Origin: Corynebacterium otitidis ATCC 51513 | GTDB taxonomy: Bacteria; Actinomycetota; Actinomycetes; Mycobacteriales; Mycobacteriaceae | DNA length: 50,431 nucleotides | Assembly (NCBI RefSeq): GCF_000296405.1 | Contig: NZ_JH815195.1 | Location: 367,071 to 417,501, forward strand | Direction: 5' to 3' | Shown here: in pieces, positions 1 to 9,521 of the stretch | How positions within the stretch are numbered: position 1 is the stretch's first letter | How the letters are laid out: each line of letters begins with the position of its first letter | Notes under the pieces: model-generated | What the model saw: only the letters and a program-made list of their open reading frames with translations | What the model was told of the DNA's origin: nothing | Database searches by the model: none | Program-made: the position numbers and the translations under genes

Positions 1-84
1 CGCGGGGCCCTCCCCCGCCGCGCGGCCGCCGCCGTGCGGGGGCCGGCCGCCCTCGTCGTGGTCTGACGGATTACTGGGAGTCAC
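1..84 (-). CDS. murJ: Probable N-terminus of MurJ (MviN) lipid II flippase, partial
   Basis: A reading frame on the minus strand is open from a GTG at 84 to the window edge (28 codons, beginning MTPSNPSDHDEGG, rich in Gly, Arg and Pro). A GGGGA stretch lies about eight bases before the GTG, and the only upstream in-frame codons run into a stop at 106-108 without another start. No membrane segment is reached, so the protein itself is not recognisable. The identification rests on gene order: in mycobacteria and corynebacteria the Nudix gene and the DUF6049 gene are followed by murJ, which in this group carries a polar N-terminal extension. MurJ would move lipid II across the membrane for peptidoglycan synthesis. 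The start and identity are tentative. Confidence 0.4.
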   Translation of the reverse strand, partial: MTPSNPSDHDEGGRPPHGGGRAAGEGPA

Positions 85-202
85 ATCGACATTGTCCCCG
101 CTGCCTCAGGGCAAGGGAAACCGACCCGGCCGCGCGGGCAGCGTTCTCTCAGGCGGCGTTCGGTGACCGTTCAGGGGCCGGGACGGGCCGGCCGAGCGGC
201 GG

Positions 203-2791
203 CTACGCCTCGCCGGCCTCCCGGCGGTGGCGGCGGTGTCGCCCGATCTGGAAGACGACGAGCACCGCGAGCAGCCCGCCGCCCGCGACGATCGCGGTCG
301 CGGCGCTCGCCTCCCCCGCGCGGGTCTGCACGGTCAGGGGCACCGAGTCGGAGATCTGCGCGCCCTGGGGGGTGGTGAGCCACACCCGCATCGTCGACTG
401 GCCACCGGGCTCCTCGTCGACGATGTCGAGCTGCGCGGTGATCGAGCCGCGCGCCGGGATGTGGAGGATCTCGTCCTCGTGCAGGCGCACGGCGCTCTCC
501 CCGGGGTCGTAGGCGATCCGCGCGACCGCGGGCAGCGGCAGGCCGTTCTCCGCGACGAGGAGCAGCGGGGAGGACTCCGAGGCACGGGTGTAGACGTTGC
601 CCGGCGGCAGCAGCGAGACGGAGTCGCGCAGGCTGACGAGCATCGCGCGGTTCTCCGAGAGGCGGTTCGTCGCGCGGCGCCTCTCCTCGTCGGCGAGCGG
701 CAGGGAGCGGGCCTCGGTGAGGCTCAGCGCGTTGAGGAGGTCCTGGCGCAGCGGGGCGGTGAACTCGTAGCGCTTCAGGCTGATCTGCTCCGCGTTGCGC
801 ATGATCCGGGTGAGGTCGTCGGCGAAGTTCGCCTGCTGGCGCACCCGCACGAGCTCCCGGTCGTCGGCCGCCGCGGGGTCCGGGAAGGGGCTCTCCCCGC
901 CGCCGGGGCCGGCCGGCAGCCCCGGCCCGGCGGGCGCGGGCTCCGCGTTGTCGGCCTCCTCCGCGAGCGCCTCCTCCTGCTCCGGGCTCGGCGCGAGGTA
1001 GCCCTCGAGGGGCAGCGGCTCGGCGTCCCCGGCGGCGACGAGATCGGCCGCCTCCGCGACGAGGGTGGCGGCCTCCGCCCCGCCCCACGTCGGCGGCGGT
1101 GCCAGGAGCGTGGGCTCCTGCTCGGCGGCGGCGCGCTGCTCGTCGAGTGCGAGCCGCACCCCCGCCGCGCCGGCGGCGCGGCGCGCGGCCGGCGAGTCGA
1201 GCCGATAGTCGAAGCGCAGCCCCGGGTCGGTGTAGGCGGGGGTCTCCGGGGTCTCCCCCAGCGTCGCGAGCAGCCCCGAAAGCGAGGGGTTCACGCTCAC
1301 GGTGCGGACGTTCTCGGCGGGCTGCCCGAAGCGGCCGGCGTCCTCGGGGCGCTCGGCGGTGTTGCCCGCCACGAGCGCGCGGACCGTGGCCTGCGGGGTG
1401 GGCCCCGGCGGGGTGTCGCCGCCCAGTCCCGGTTCCTCGAGGGTGAGGCTGCTGCCCTCCCGGGCGGCGCCCTCGGCCTGCTCCTCGAACGCGTCGGAGA
1501 GGCCGGTTCCCTCCTCGGTGGACTCCTCGTCCGCCCAGCCGAGCTGCCGGGCGGTCGCGTCGGTGAGCACCCCCGAGCCGGGCAGGACGATATTGGGCCG
1601 GGGCCGCACCCCGATGGCCTCCTCGACGGCCTCGGGCCCGCGGGAGAGCGCCTCGCGCATAAGCCACTCGTTGCCGACCCGCTCGAGCGCGTCGAGGTCG
1701 GCGTTCGCCCACGGCAGGGCGACGACGCACTGGTCGGCCGCCGCCTCGGAGAGCCTAGAGAGGAACTCCTCCGCGGCCGGCGAGGACTCCCGCCACGAGT
1801 CCACCTCGGGGGCGTCGTCCTCGAGCCAGCTGTCGCGCAGCCGCCGCTGGGTGGGCGCGAAGCCCTCGCGGGCCGCCCCGATGGCGTAGCCGTCGCGCAT
1901 CCGGGAGACCGCGTCGAGCAGCGCCGGGTCGACCGCGAGGCACGTCGCCCGGGAGAGGTCCTCGTTGTCGCGCAGCTGCTCGTAGCCGCCGAGCAGCCCC
2001 TCGAGCCGCCCGCCCGGGGCGAGCTCCTCGGCGAGCGAGTCGTCCGTCATGAGCAGCGGCGCCGGCTCCGGCGACTCGCCGGTCTCGCCGGGCACGATCG
2101 GCAGGCGCGCCGCGAGCGGGTAGAGCATCGTCAGCTGCGGGGCGGGCTCCCCCTCGTCGGTCTCGTCGCCGTCGGCCTCCCCCGGCTCCCCCGGGTCGGA
2201 CTCGGGGCGCACCGTGACGACGGTGCGCTGCGTGGTGTAGCTCGGCGCACCATCGCCCCCGTCCGTCGGCGTGGCTGCGGCCTCGACGAGCACCGGGTGC
2301 GTGCCCGGCCCGCCGAGCGGCAGGGAGCCCGGCTCCCCGTCGTCGGCGTTGACGCGCACGGTGAGCTCCGCCGACTCGCCCGGTCCCAGCGGCTCGTCGA
2401 GCGCGATCGGCACCCCGGCGGTGGCGTACTGGTTCGCGTCCGCGGCGAGCGCGGCGCGGATGTCCGAGACCGCGGCGATCGCCGGCGCGTGCCTGGGGGT
2501 GACGGTGACGCTCTCGAAGGAATCGGAGCTGTCGTTCTCGACGCGCAGCTTCAGCTCGACGACCCCGCCTTCGGTCATTCCCCGGTCGGAGACGTCGGTG
2601 ATCGTGAGGCGCACCTCGGGGTCGTGCTCCCCGGCGCGCACGTCGGGGTTCGCCCACGCCTCCCCCACCTGGGGCCGGGAGTCGGACGCGGCCACATCCG
2701 CGCCCCACGCGGGCGCCGCGGGGGCCGCGAGCCCCGCCGCGAGCGCCGCGGCGAGAAGGCCGCGGGCGCGGCGCCTCGCCGCGGCGGTCAT
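203..2791 (-). CDS. DUF6049 family exported, membrane-anchored protein
   Basis: Protein of 862 residues. It has a signal peptide at about residues 1-29 (basic [11 protein letters not shown] start, alanine/leucine core, APAWGA cleavage region), a long extracytoplasmic part with a beta-rich N-terminal domain ([12 protein letters not shown]) and, near the end, a further beta-type domain, then one C-terminal transmembrane helix ([17 protein letters not shown]) and a basic tail. This is the layout of the actinobacterial DUF6049 family (Rv3909 in M. tuberculosis). The ATG at 2791 overlaps the TGA of the upstream Nudix gene by four bases, so translation is probably coupled. The position between a Nudix gene and murJ suggests a cell-envelope role, but no biochemical function is established. 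A long open antisense frame here is only a high-GC shadow. Confidence 0.82.
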   Translation of the reverse strand: MTAAARRRARGLLAAALAAGLAAPAAPAWGADVAASDSRPQVGEAWANPDVRAGEHDPEVRLTITDVSDRGMTEGGVVELKLRVENDSSDSFESVTVTPRHAPAIAAVSDIRAALAADANQYATAGVPIALDEPLGPGESAELTVRVNADDGEPGSLPLGGPGTHPVLVEAAATPTDGGDGAPSYTTQRTVVTVRPESDPGEPGEADGDETDEGEPAPQLTMLYPLAARLPIVPGETGESPEPAPLLMTDDSLAEELAPGGRLEGLLGGYEQLRDNEDLSRATCLAVDPALLDAVSRMRDGYAIGAAREGFAPTQRRLRDSWLEDDAPEVDSWRESSPAAEEFLSRLSEAAADQCVVALPWANADLDALERVGNEWLMREALSRGPEAVEEAIGVRPRPNIVLPGSGVLTDATARQLGWADEESTEEGTGLSDAFEEQAEGAAREGSSLTLEEPGLGGDTPPGPTPQATVRALVAGNTAERPEDAGRFGQPAENVRTVSVNPSLSGLLATLGETPETPAYTDPGLRFDYRLDSPAARRAAGAAGVRLALDEQRAAAEQEPTLLAPPPTWGGAEAATLVAEAADLVAAGDAEPLPLEGYLAPSPEQEEALAEEADNAEPAPAGPGLPAGPGGGESPFPDPAAADDRELVRVRQQANFADDLTRIMRNAEQISLKRYEFTAPLRQDLLNALSLTEARSLPLADEERRRATNRLSENRAMLVSLRDSVSLLPPGNVYTRASESSPLLLVAENGLPLPAVARIAYDPGESAVRLHEDEILHIPARGSITAQLDIVDEEPGGQSTMRVWLTTPQGAQISDSVPLTVQTRAGEASAATAIVAGGGLLAVLVVFQIGRHRRHRREAGEA

Positions 2792-3612
2792 CGCGGCGTC
2801 CACCTCTCCTCGCGCTTCGCGGCGCGGGCCAGCTCGGGCATCCGGTCGAGGGCCCGCCGGGCGAGGCGCCGCTCGTCGGCGTACGCGAGCCGCTCGATAA
2901 GGCGGCTCAGCGGCGTCCACGCCACCTCGGTGACCTCCGGGTCCTCGTCGTTGAGGATCCCGTCGACGTAGTAGAGCAGGTGGTGGTGGACGGTCTTGTG
3001 GATCCGCACCCCCTCGGAGACGAACCAGTAGTCGATGGAGCCCATCTCGGCGAAGACCTCGCCGCGCAGGCCGGTCTCCTCCCACACCTCGCGCTCAGCG
3101 GTCGCGGCGCGCGGCTCGCCCGGCTCGACGTGCCCCTTGGGCATCGACCAGAGGAGCCGCTTGCGGCGGTCGAGCCGCCCGATGAGCGCGACGTAGACGC
3201 GGCTCGCGTCGAGTTCGCCGTCCTCGCCGACGGCCTCCGCGAGCCCGGAGACGACGAGCCCGCCGGCGGAGGTCTCGTCGCGCACGGGCATGGAGTCGCG
3301 CTCGCGCTGGGAGCCGGAGCCGCCGCGCCGCGGCCCCCCGCGGCGCCCCTTGCCCGCCGCCCGGGCTGGCGCGCCCCGCCGGCGGCGGTTCTTCTTCTCC
3401 CCCGACGCGCGGCCGCCGCCCTTCGTGACGCGCTTCCCGCGGCGGGCCTCGCCCGAGGCGCCTGCGGGGGCGGCTCCCCCGGAGCGCTTGCGCCGCGAGC
3501 GCCGCCGCTTCGGGCGACCGCCGCCGCGCGGAGACTCGGCATCGCCGGCGTGGGGGCGCGAGCCCGCCTGGTCGGGTCGCGCCTCGCCGGAGCCTGCCGA
3601 GTTCGTAGCCAT
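2788..3612 (-). CDS. mutT4: Nudix hydrolase (MutT4-like) with long Arg/Gly-rich N-terminal extension
   Basis: Protein of 274 residues. The C-terminal half is a Nudix domain: the full box is present as G-HVEPG-E, seven residues, then REVWEETGL, the metal- and diphosphate-binding helix. Nudix enzymes of this group hydrolyse nucleoside diphosphate derivatives; the exact substrate cannot be read from sequence. The first ~105 residues are low-complexity, rich in Arg, Gly, Lys and Ala, and probably disordered. The gene order (pcnA divergent, DUF6049 downstream) matches Rv3907c-Rv3909, where the equivalent gene is mutT4. A TAAAAT hexamer at 3622-3627 lies nine bases before the ATG, consistent with a very short or absent 5' UTR. 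The last four bases overlap the DUF6049 start. Confidence 0.85.
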   Translation of the reverse strand: MATNSAGSGEARPDQAGSRPHAGDAESPRGGGRPKRRRSRRKRSGGAAPAGASGEARRGKRVTKGGGRASGEKKNRRRRGAPARAAGKGRRGGPRRGGSGSQRERDSMPVRDETSAGGLVVSGLAEAVGEDGELDASRVYVALIGRLDRRKRLLWSMPKGHVEPGEPRAATAEREVWEETGLRGEVFAEMGSIDYWFVSEGVRIHKTVHHHLLYYVDGILNDEDPEVTEVAWTPLSRLIERLAYADERRLARRALDRMPELARAAKREERWTPR

Positions 3613-3702
3613 GATGGCCGTATTTTAGTCCCCGCCGGGGCGGCGGCGGTACTCCGCTCGCCGCCGGGCGGGGTGGGCTGGGTGAATTAGACTTGGTCGG
3701 CG

Positions 3703-5196
3703 ATGAGTACCTACGACACGCGCGAGAATCAGCCCCAGGCCCCGCTGGACGTGGGCTCCGCGGAGCTCCTCGTCGGCGCCGAGGCCGCGGTGCGCTCGCT
3801 GGCCGGCGACCTCGGCGCCCTCGTCGGGCGCTTCGCCGAGGCGGGCGAGTCGCTGTTTTTGGTGGGCGGCTCGGTGCGCGACGCTCTGTTGGGCCGGCTC
3901 GGCCACGACCTCGACTTCACGACGAGCGCCCGGCCCGAGGCGGTGCGGGGCATCCTCTCCTCGCTCACGCCGGCGGTGTGGGACACGGGCATCGAGTTCG
4001 GGACGGTCTCCGCGGAGCTCAACGGCCAGCAGGTGGAGATCACGACCTTCCGGGCGGACCAGTACGACGGCGAGTCCCGCAACCCCGAGGTGAGCTTCGG
4101 TGACACGCTCGAGGGCGACCTCGTCCGCCGCGACTTCAAGGTCAACGCGCTCGCGATCGAGCTGCGGCCCGGCGGCGACGACTCGCTGGAGACCGCCTTC
4201 CACGACCCGCTCGGCGGCCTGGCGGACCTCGCGGCCGGTCGGCTCGACACGCCCGCGAGCCCGCGGCGCTCCTTCTCGGACGACCCGTTGCGCATGCTGC
4301 GCGCCGCGCGCTTCGTCTCCCAGCTGGGCTTCGACGTCTCGGACCGGGTGCGCGAGGCGATGGGAGAGATGGCCGGGGATATCCGGCGCATCACCGCCGA
4401 GCGCGTCGCCGCGGAGCTCGACAAGCTCATGCTCGGCGAGCGCCCCTGGGCCGGCTGGGAGCTCCTCGTCGACTCCGGCATCGCGGAGCACGTCATGCCC
4501 GAGGTGCCGGGGCTGCGCCTCGAGCCCGACGAGCACCTGCAGCACAAGGACGTCTACGCGCACTCCATGCAGGTGCTCAAGCAAGCGATGGACCAGGAGG
4601 ACCCCGAGGAAGGCCCGGACCTCGTGCTGCGCTGGGCGGCGCTGCTCCACGACATCGGCAAGCCGGCGACGCGGGCGAAGAAGCCCGGCGGCGGGGTGTC
4701 CTTCCACCACCACGAGGTCGTCGGTGCGAAGATGACGCGGCGGCGGCTGCGCAAGCTCAAGTACCCGAAGCGCACGACCGAGGACATCGCCACGCTCGTC
4801 TACCTCCACATGCGCTTCCACGGCTTCAGCGAGGGCCAGTGGACCGACTCGGCGGTGCGCCGCTACGTCACCGACGCGGGCGACCTCCTGCCGAGGCTGC
4901 ACAAGCTCGTCCGCGCGGACTGCACGACGAGGAACAAGAAGAAGGCCCGCCGGCTGCAGCGCAACTACGACGCGCTGCTCGAGCGGATCGACGAGATCCA
5001 GCAGCGCGAGGACCTCGCGCGGGTGCGGCCGGACCTCGACGGGAACGCCATCATGCGTATCCTCAACATCAAGCCGGGCCCCGAGGTCGGCAAGGCGTGG
5101 AAGTTCCTCAAGGACCTCCGCCTCGACGAAGGGCCGCTCGGCGAGGAGGAGGCGACCCGCCGGCTCAAGGAGTGGGCGGAGCGCGAGCTGCGCTAG
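3703..5196 (+). CDS. pcnA: CCA tRNA nucleotidyltransferase / poly(A) polymerase family with HD domain
   Basis: Protein of 497 residues. The nucleotidyltransferase head shows GGSVRD at 55-60 and DLDFTT at 69-74 with the two catalytic aspartates, followed by RRDFKVNA at about 142-149. An HD phosphohydrolase domain follows with LLHDIGK at about 315-321 and further histidines (FHHHEVVGAK). This is the usual actinobacterial CCA-adding enzyme that repairs or completes tRNA 3' ends. It is divergent from the Nudix gene, as in mycobacteria. A TAGACT -10 hexamer at 3688-3693 lies nine bases before the ATG with no clear Shine-Dalgarno sequence, so the mRNA may be leaderless. It stands 39 bases before the YqgE gene and may be cotranscribed with it. 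Confidence 0.93.
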   Translation: MSTYDTRENQPQAPLDVGSAELLVGAEAAVRSLAGDLGALVGRFAEAGESLFLVGGSVRDALLGRLGHDLDFTTSARPEAVRGILSSLTPAVWDTGIEFGTVSAELNGQQVEITTFRADQYDGESRNPEVSFGDTLEGDLVRRDFKVNALAIELRPGGDDSLETAFHDPLGGLADLAAGRLDTPASPRRSFSDDPLRMLRAARFVSQLGFDVSDRVREAMGEMAGDIRRITAERVAAELDKLMLGERPWAGWELLVDSGIAEHVMPEVPGLRLEPDEHLQHKDVYAHSMQVLKQAMDQEDPEEGPDLVLRWAALLHDIGKPATRAKKPGGGVSFHHHEVVGAKMTRRRLRKLKYPKRTTEDIATLVYLHMRFHGFSEGQWTDSAVRRYVTDAGDLLPRLHKLVRADCTTRNKKKARRLQRNYDALLERIDEIQQREDLARVRPDLDGNAIMRILNIKPGPEVGKAWKFLKDLRLDEGPLGEEEATRRLKEWAERELR

Positions 5197-5235
5197 CGCC
5201 CGCGGGCGCCGGGGCGACGCGAAGGGAGAACCGCG

Positions 5236-5844
5236 ATGGCTGACCACATGTACGCCGACCGCCTGTTTAAGGCCTTCGAGCAGAACGAGCCGGCCCCGGG
5301 CAGCCTCCTCGTCGCCGCCCCGGACCTCATGGCGCCCGAGTTCAGCCGCTCGGTGGTGCTCATCCTCGAGCACAACCCCACCTACACCCTCGGGCTCACA
5401 CTCACGGCGCGCAGCGAGGTCGCCGTCGACACGGTGCTGCCGGCGTGGGCGGGATTCGCCGCCGCGCCGCCCGCGGTCTACGTCGGCGGGCCGCTGGAGC
5501 CGCGCGGGGCGCTCGCCGTCGGCGTGGCGAGCGCCGGTGCGGATATCGAGGCGGCCCCGGGCGTCTCCCGGATCGCGAACCGCATCGTCCAGGTCGACCT
5601 CGGCCAGGACCCCGAGTCGCTCGCCGGCTCCGTTGAGGGGATCCGCGTCTTCCTCGGGCACGCCGCCTGGGGCCCGGGCCAGCTCGCCGGGGAGCTCGCC
5701 GACGGCGACTGGTACGTCGCCCCCGCCCTTCCCTCGGACGTCGTGGCGCCCGCGCGCCGCGACCTGTGGGGCGACGTGCTGCGCCGCCAGCCCATGCCGC
5801 TGCCGCTGTTCGCGACCTTCCCCGCGGACCTCGTTGACAACTAG
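5236..5844 (+). CDS. YqgE/AlgH family protein (UPF0301)
   Basis: Protein of 202 residues with the family hallmarks: GSLLVAAPDL near the N-terminus, SVVLILEHN, VYVGGPL in the middle, a FLGHAAWGPGQLAGEL segment and the C-terminal PLPLFATFP. Length and motif order are those of YqgE/AlgH proteins, which are widespread but have no firmly established biochemical function. The ATG at 5236 is preceded by GAAGGGAGA at about 5220-5229, a good ribosome binding site. It follows pcnA by 39 bases and ends just before an inverted repeat that contains a parS site. Confidence 0.9.
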   Translation: MADHMYADRLFKAFEQNEPAPGSLLVAAPDLMAPEFSRSVVLILEHNPTYTLGLTLTARSEVAVDTVLPAWAGFAAAPPAVYVGGPLEPRGALAVGVASAGADIEAAPGVSRIANRIVQVDLGQDPESLAGSVEGIRVFLGHAAWGPGQLAGELADGDWYVAPALPSDVVAPARRDLWGDVLRRQPMPLPLFATFPADLVDN

Positions 5845-5856
5845 CAAGAAAATGCG

Positions 5857-5898
5857 GCGGACCCCGCAATGTTTCACGTGAAACATCGCGGGGTCCGC
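5857..5898. terminator. Inverted repeat between convergent genes with parS in its centre
   Basis: A perfect 11-base inverted repeat, GCGGACCCCGC at 5857-5867 and GCGGGGTCCGC at 5888-5898, flanks an 18-base palindrome that is itself a parS site. It lies between the 3' ends of the YqgE gene (+) and the small protein gene at 5925 (-), the position of a bidirectional terminator. No clear T-tract follows on either strand, so termination is an inference from position and stem strength. Confidence 0.6.
5870..5885. promoter_or_regulatory. parS: parS site 1 (ParB binding)
   Basis: TGTTTCACGTGAAACA, identical to the bacterial parS consensus bound by ParB (Spo0J) for origin segregation. The palindrome extends one base on each side. 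It occupies the loop of the hairpin at 5857-5898. Confidence 0.95.
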
Positions 5899-5924
5899 TT
5901 CGCTGTGCGCGGCCGTCCGCTCCC

Positions 5925-6260
5925 CTACTCCGAGTCGGCGTCGAGCACCGGGAACTTCTCGACCGCCGCCGCCCAGAGCTCCTCGAATTCCCGGCGGCCG
6001 AGCGCGTCGACGGCGATGTCGGGGTAGTCGCCGTAGTGCCGGGGGTGGGGCACGACGCTCGTCGGCGGGGCCGTCATCCCCGGCGCCGAGGTGCCGTCGA
6101 AGGCGCCCGCCACCTTCTCCCCCGGCGCGATCTCGACGATGCGGCGCAGCCGGCAGGTGTCGTCGTCGAGCTCCTCGAGATGGGCGGCGTGGGTGGCGCT
6201 GCCGACCCCCTCGACGCTGAAGGTCAGTCTGACGAAAATCGAGGGTTTCACGTGAAACAT
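5925..6260 (-). CDS. Small hypothetical protein whose start codon lies in a parS site
   Basis: Protein of 111 residues. The ATG at 6260 comes one base after the TAG of the upstream transporter gene and is preceded by GAGGG five bases away, so translation is probably coupled. The first residues, MFHVK, are encoded by the parS palindrome. The rest (FVRLTFSVEG, ELDDDTCRLRRIVEI, REFEELWAAA) weakly resembles the general pattern of DUF6881-type small proteins, but I cannot assign it. No signal peptide or membrane segment is visible. Function unknown. Confidence 0.65.
   Translation of the reverse strand: MFHVKPSIFVRLTFSVEGVGSATHAAHLEELDDDTCRLRRIVEIAPGEKVAGAFDGTSAPGMTAPPTSVVPHPRHYGDYPDIAVDALGRREFEELWAAAVEKFPVLDADSE
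6244..6259. promoter_or_regulatory. parS: parS site 2 (one mismatch)
   Basis: GGTTTCACGTGAAACA differs from the parS consensus only in its first base. It overlaps the start of the small gene at 6260, encoding its MFHVK residues. Confidence 0.9.
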
Positions 6261-6261
6261 C

Positions 6262-7230
6262 CTAGCCCTCGGCGGGTTGCTCCTGCTCGCGGCCGTAGCG
6301 GCTCGCGAGCCACGAGCAGATGATGAGCTGCACCTGGTGGTAGACGATGAGCGGCAGGACGAGCAGCCCGACGCTCGCGGCCGGGAACATCACCGACGCG
6401 ATGGGCAGGCCCGAGGCCAGCGACTTCTTCGTCCCGCAGAACTGGATGGCGATGCGGTCGCCGCGGTCGAAGCGCAGTAGCCGGCCGAGCCACAGGGTGA
6501 CAAAGAGCATCCCGACGACCATGACGACGGTGAGCGCGAGGATCCCGACGAGCTCCCACACACCGACGATGCCGAAGATCCCCTGGTCGATGCCGCGGGA
6601 CAGCGCGGTGTAGACGACGAGCCCTATGACGAGGCGGTCGTACTGCTTTACGTGCTTGGAGGACGCGAAGTTCCCGAGCCAGCGGTGGACGAGCTGCCCG
6701 AGGACGAAGGGCACCAGCAGCTGCAGCGCGATATCGCGCAGCGTGCCGAGCCTCACTTCCCCGGACTCTGTGGGGTCGAGGAGCAGGAGCACCAAGAGAG
6801 GTGTGAGTAGCACGCCGGCGATGTTGCTCGCCGAGGCGGCGACGATCGCGCCCGGCACGTTGCCCCCGGCGATGGAGGTGAACACGATCGACGAGTTCAC
6901 CGTGGAGGGCACGAGGCAGAGGTAGACGACCCCGGCGAAGAGCCCCGAGCCCAGTAGCGCCTCGAGGGGCTGGAGGAGGAGCGAGACGAGCGGGTAGAGC
7001 GCGAAAGTAATAAGGAGGATGACCCCGTGGAGCCGCCAGTTCTTCAGGCCCGCGATGGTCTCCGCGGCGGAGAGCCTCGCGCCGTAGAGGAAGAAGAGGA
7101 CCGCGATCGCCACGGCGTTGACGACGTCGAGCATCTCGCCGGCGGCGCCGCGGGCGGGGATGATCACCGCGAGGAGCAGCGAGCCGATGACGATGAGGAT
7201 GAGCGGGTCGATCTTCTTCAGGAGTCTCAT
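6262..7230 (-). CDS. Bile acid:sodium symporter-like (SBF-like) membrane transporter
   Basis: Protein of 322 residues, almost entirely hydrophobic, with about nine to ten membrane segments and short loops. Features such as LYGARLS after the second helix, LVPSTVNSSIVFTSIAGGN and QFCGTKKSLASGLPIA match the SBF-like (YfeH-type) branch of the bile acid:sodium symporter superfamily. The substrate is unknown; bile acids are unlikely in this setting. A TAGACT -10 hexamer at 7238-7243 on the minus strand lies seven bases before the ATG, suggesting a leaderless transcript. The small gene at 6260 follows after a single base, so the two form an operon. Confidence 0.85.
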   Translation of the reverse strand: MRLLKKIDPLILIVIGSLLLAVIIPARGAAGEMLDVVNAVAIAVLFFLYGARLSAAETIAGLKNWRLHGVILLITFALYPLVSLLLQPLEALLGSGLFAGVVYLCLVPSTVNSSIVFTSIAGGNVPGAIVAASASNIAGVLLTPLLVLLLLDPTESGEVRLGTLRDIALQLLVPFVLGQLVHRWLGNFASSKHVKQYDRLVIGLVVYTALSRGIDQGIFGIVGVWELVGILALTVVMVVGMLFVTLWLGRLLRFDRGDRIAIQFCGTKKSLASGLPIASVMFPAASVGLLVLPLIVYHQVQLIICSWLASRYGREQEQPAEG

Positions 7231-7327
7231 TGAAGGCAGTCTAGTGATCCGGGCGACAGCCGGCCCGGCGGAGGCCCGCTCCCCCGCCGGAGGGTCCGCG
7301 AAATGAATACGTCATTTGACGAAATAG

Positions 7328-7358
7328 CGCCGCCACCGTCGGTCGAGCGGTGGCGGCG
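7328..7358 (-). terminator. Terminator of the trp operon
   Basis: CGCCGCCACCG at 7328-7338 and CGGTGGCGGCG at 7348-7358 form a perfect 11-base stem with a nine-base loop, 24 bases after the trpA stop. On the minus strand the downstream tract is only CTATTTCG; a run of five A on the other side could help termination in the opposite direction. Confidence 0.7.
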
Positions 7359-7381
7359 AAAAATCGGTCTTTCCGGGCGCG

Positions 7382-8234
7382 TTACTCGGGCCTCGTGGCG
7401 GCCTTCATCCCGACGACGAACGCCTCGACCTCGCCGAGGGCCTCGGTGCGGGCGGCGTCGTCGCGGAAGCGGTGGGCGTCGCGCTCGTCCTCCCCGTCCC
7501 GGGGCACGAGGTGCGCGGCGATGAGCTTCGTGATCGCCGAGCCGGTGATCGCGCCGGCGGCCCCGGCGTCGATCGCGGCGCGCACCTGCTCCGGGGTGGA
7601 GATCCCGAAGCCGAGCAGCGCGGGGGCGGAGCCGTGCTCGCGCAGCTCTCCGACGGTGCGGTCGAGGCCGGTCGTCTCGGACGCGCGCTCGGTGCCGGTG
7701 ACCCCGTCGCGGGAGATGGCGTACACGTATCCCCGGGAGGCGCCCGCGATCGCGGCGAGCGTCTCGGCGCTCGCGCGCGGTGGGGCGATGAAGACGGGGT
7801 CGACCCCGGCGGCCTCCGCCGCCTTGGTGAACGGGGCGCTCTCCCGCACCGGGAGGTCGGGCAGGAGCACGGCGTCGGCGCCGGCCTCGGCGACGAGCCG
7901 GTAGAAGCGCTCGAGCCCGAGCGCGAAGGGCAAGTTCGCGTAGATGAGCATGCTGATGGGAAGCTCGGGGAACTCCTCGCGCATCCGGGAGAGCGTCTCC
8001 ATCGCGCGCTCGAAGGTCGTCCCCGCCTCGAGGCCGCGGACGTGAGAGTCCTGGATGGCGGGCCCGTCGGCGACGGGGTCGGAGTAGGGCACCCCGATCT
8101 CGAGGGCGTCGGCTCCGCCGGCGACGGCGGCACGCGCGATGGCGACGCTGTCCTCGAGGGAGGGGTCGCCCAGCATGATGAACGGCACGTAGGCCCCCTC
8201 CCCCTCGGGGAGGCGGTCGAAGAGCGTGGCGAAT

Positions 8235-8245
<11 letters not shown>
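7382..8245 (-). CDS. trpA: Tryptophan synthase alpha subunit
   Basis: Protein of 287 residues that cleaves indole-3-glycerol phosphate to indole for the beta subunit. The TIM-barrel motifs are clear: [28 protein letters not shown] with the catalytic Glu49 and Asp60 at the same numbers as in E. coli, [19 protein letters not shown], and [12 protein letters not shown] near the phosphate site. The ATG at 8245 lies inside the end of trpB, overlapping it by 11 bases. It is the last gene of the operon, followed by a hairpin at 7328-7358. Confidence 0.97.
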
Positions 8246-9485
<1,240 letters not shown>

Positions 9486-9521
9486 GGTCGTCCTTTCCGG
9501 GTGTGGGATGTGGTGCTGAGG

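Noticed and set aside
3625..5886. A minus-strand frame of about 750 codons starting in the parS site at 5886 (MFHVKH).
   Set aside because: It is antisense to pcnA and yqgE, whose proteins are clear; the parS palindrome simply happens to give an ATG on both strands.
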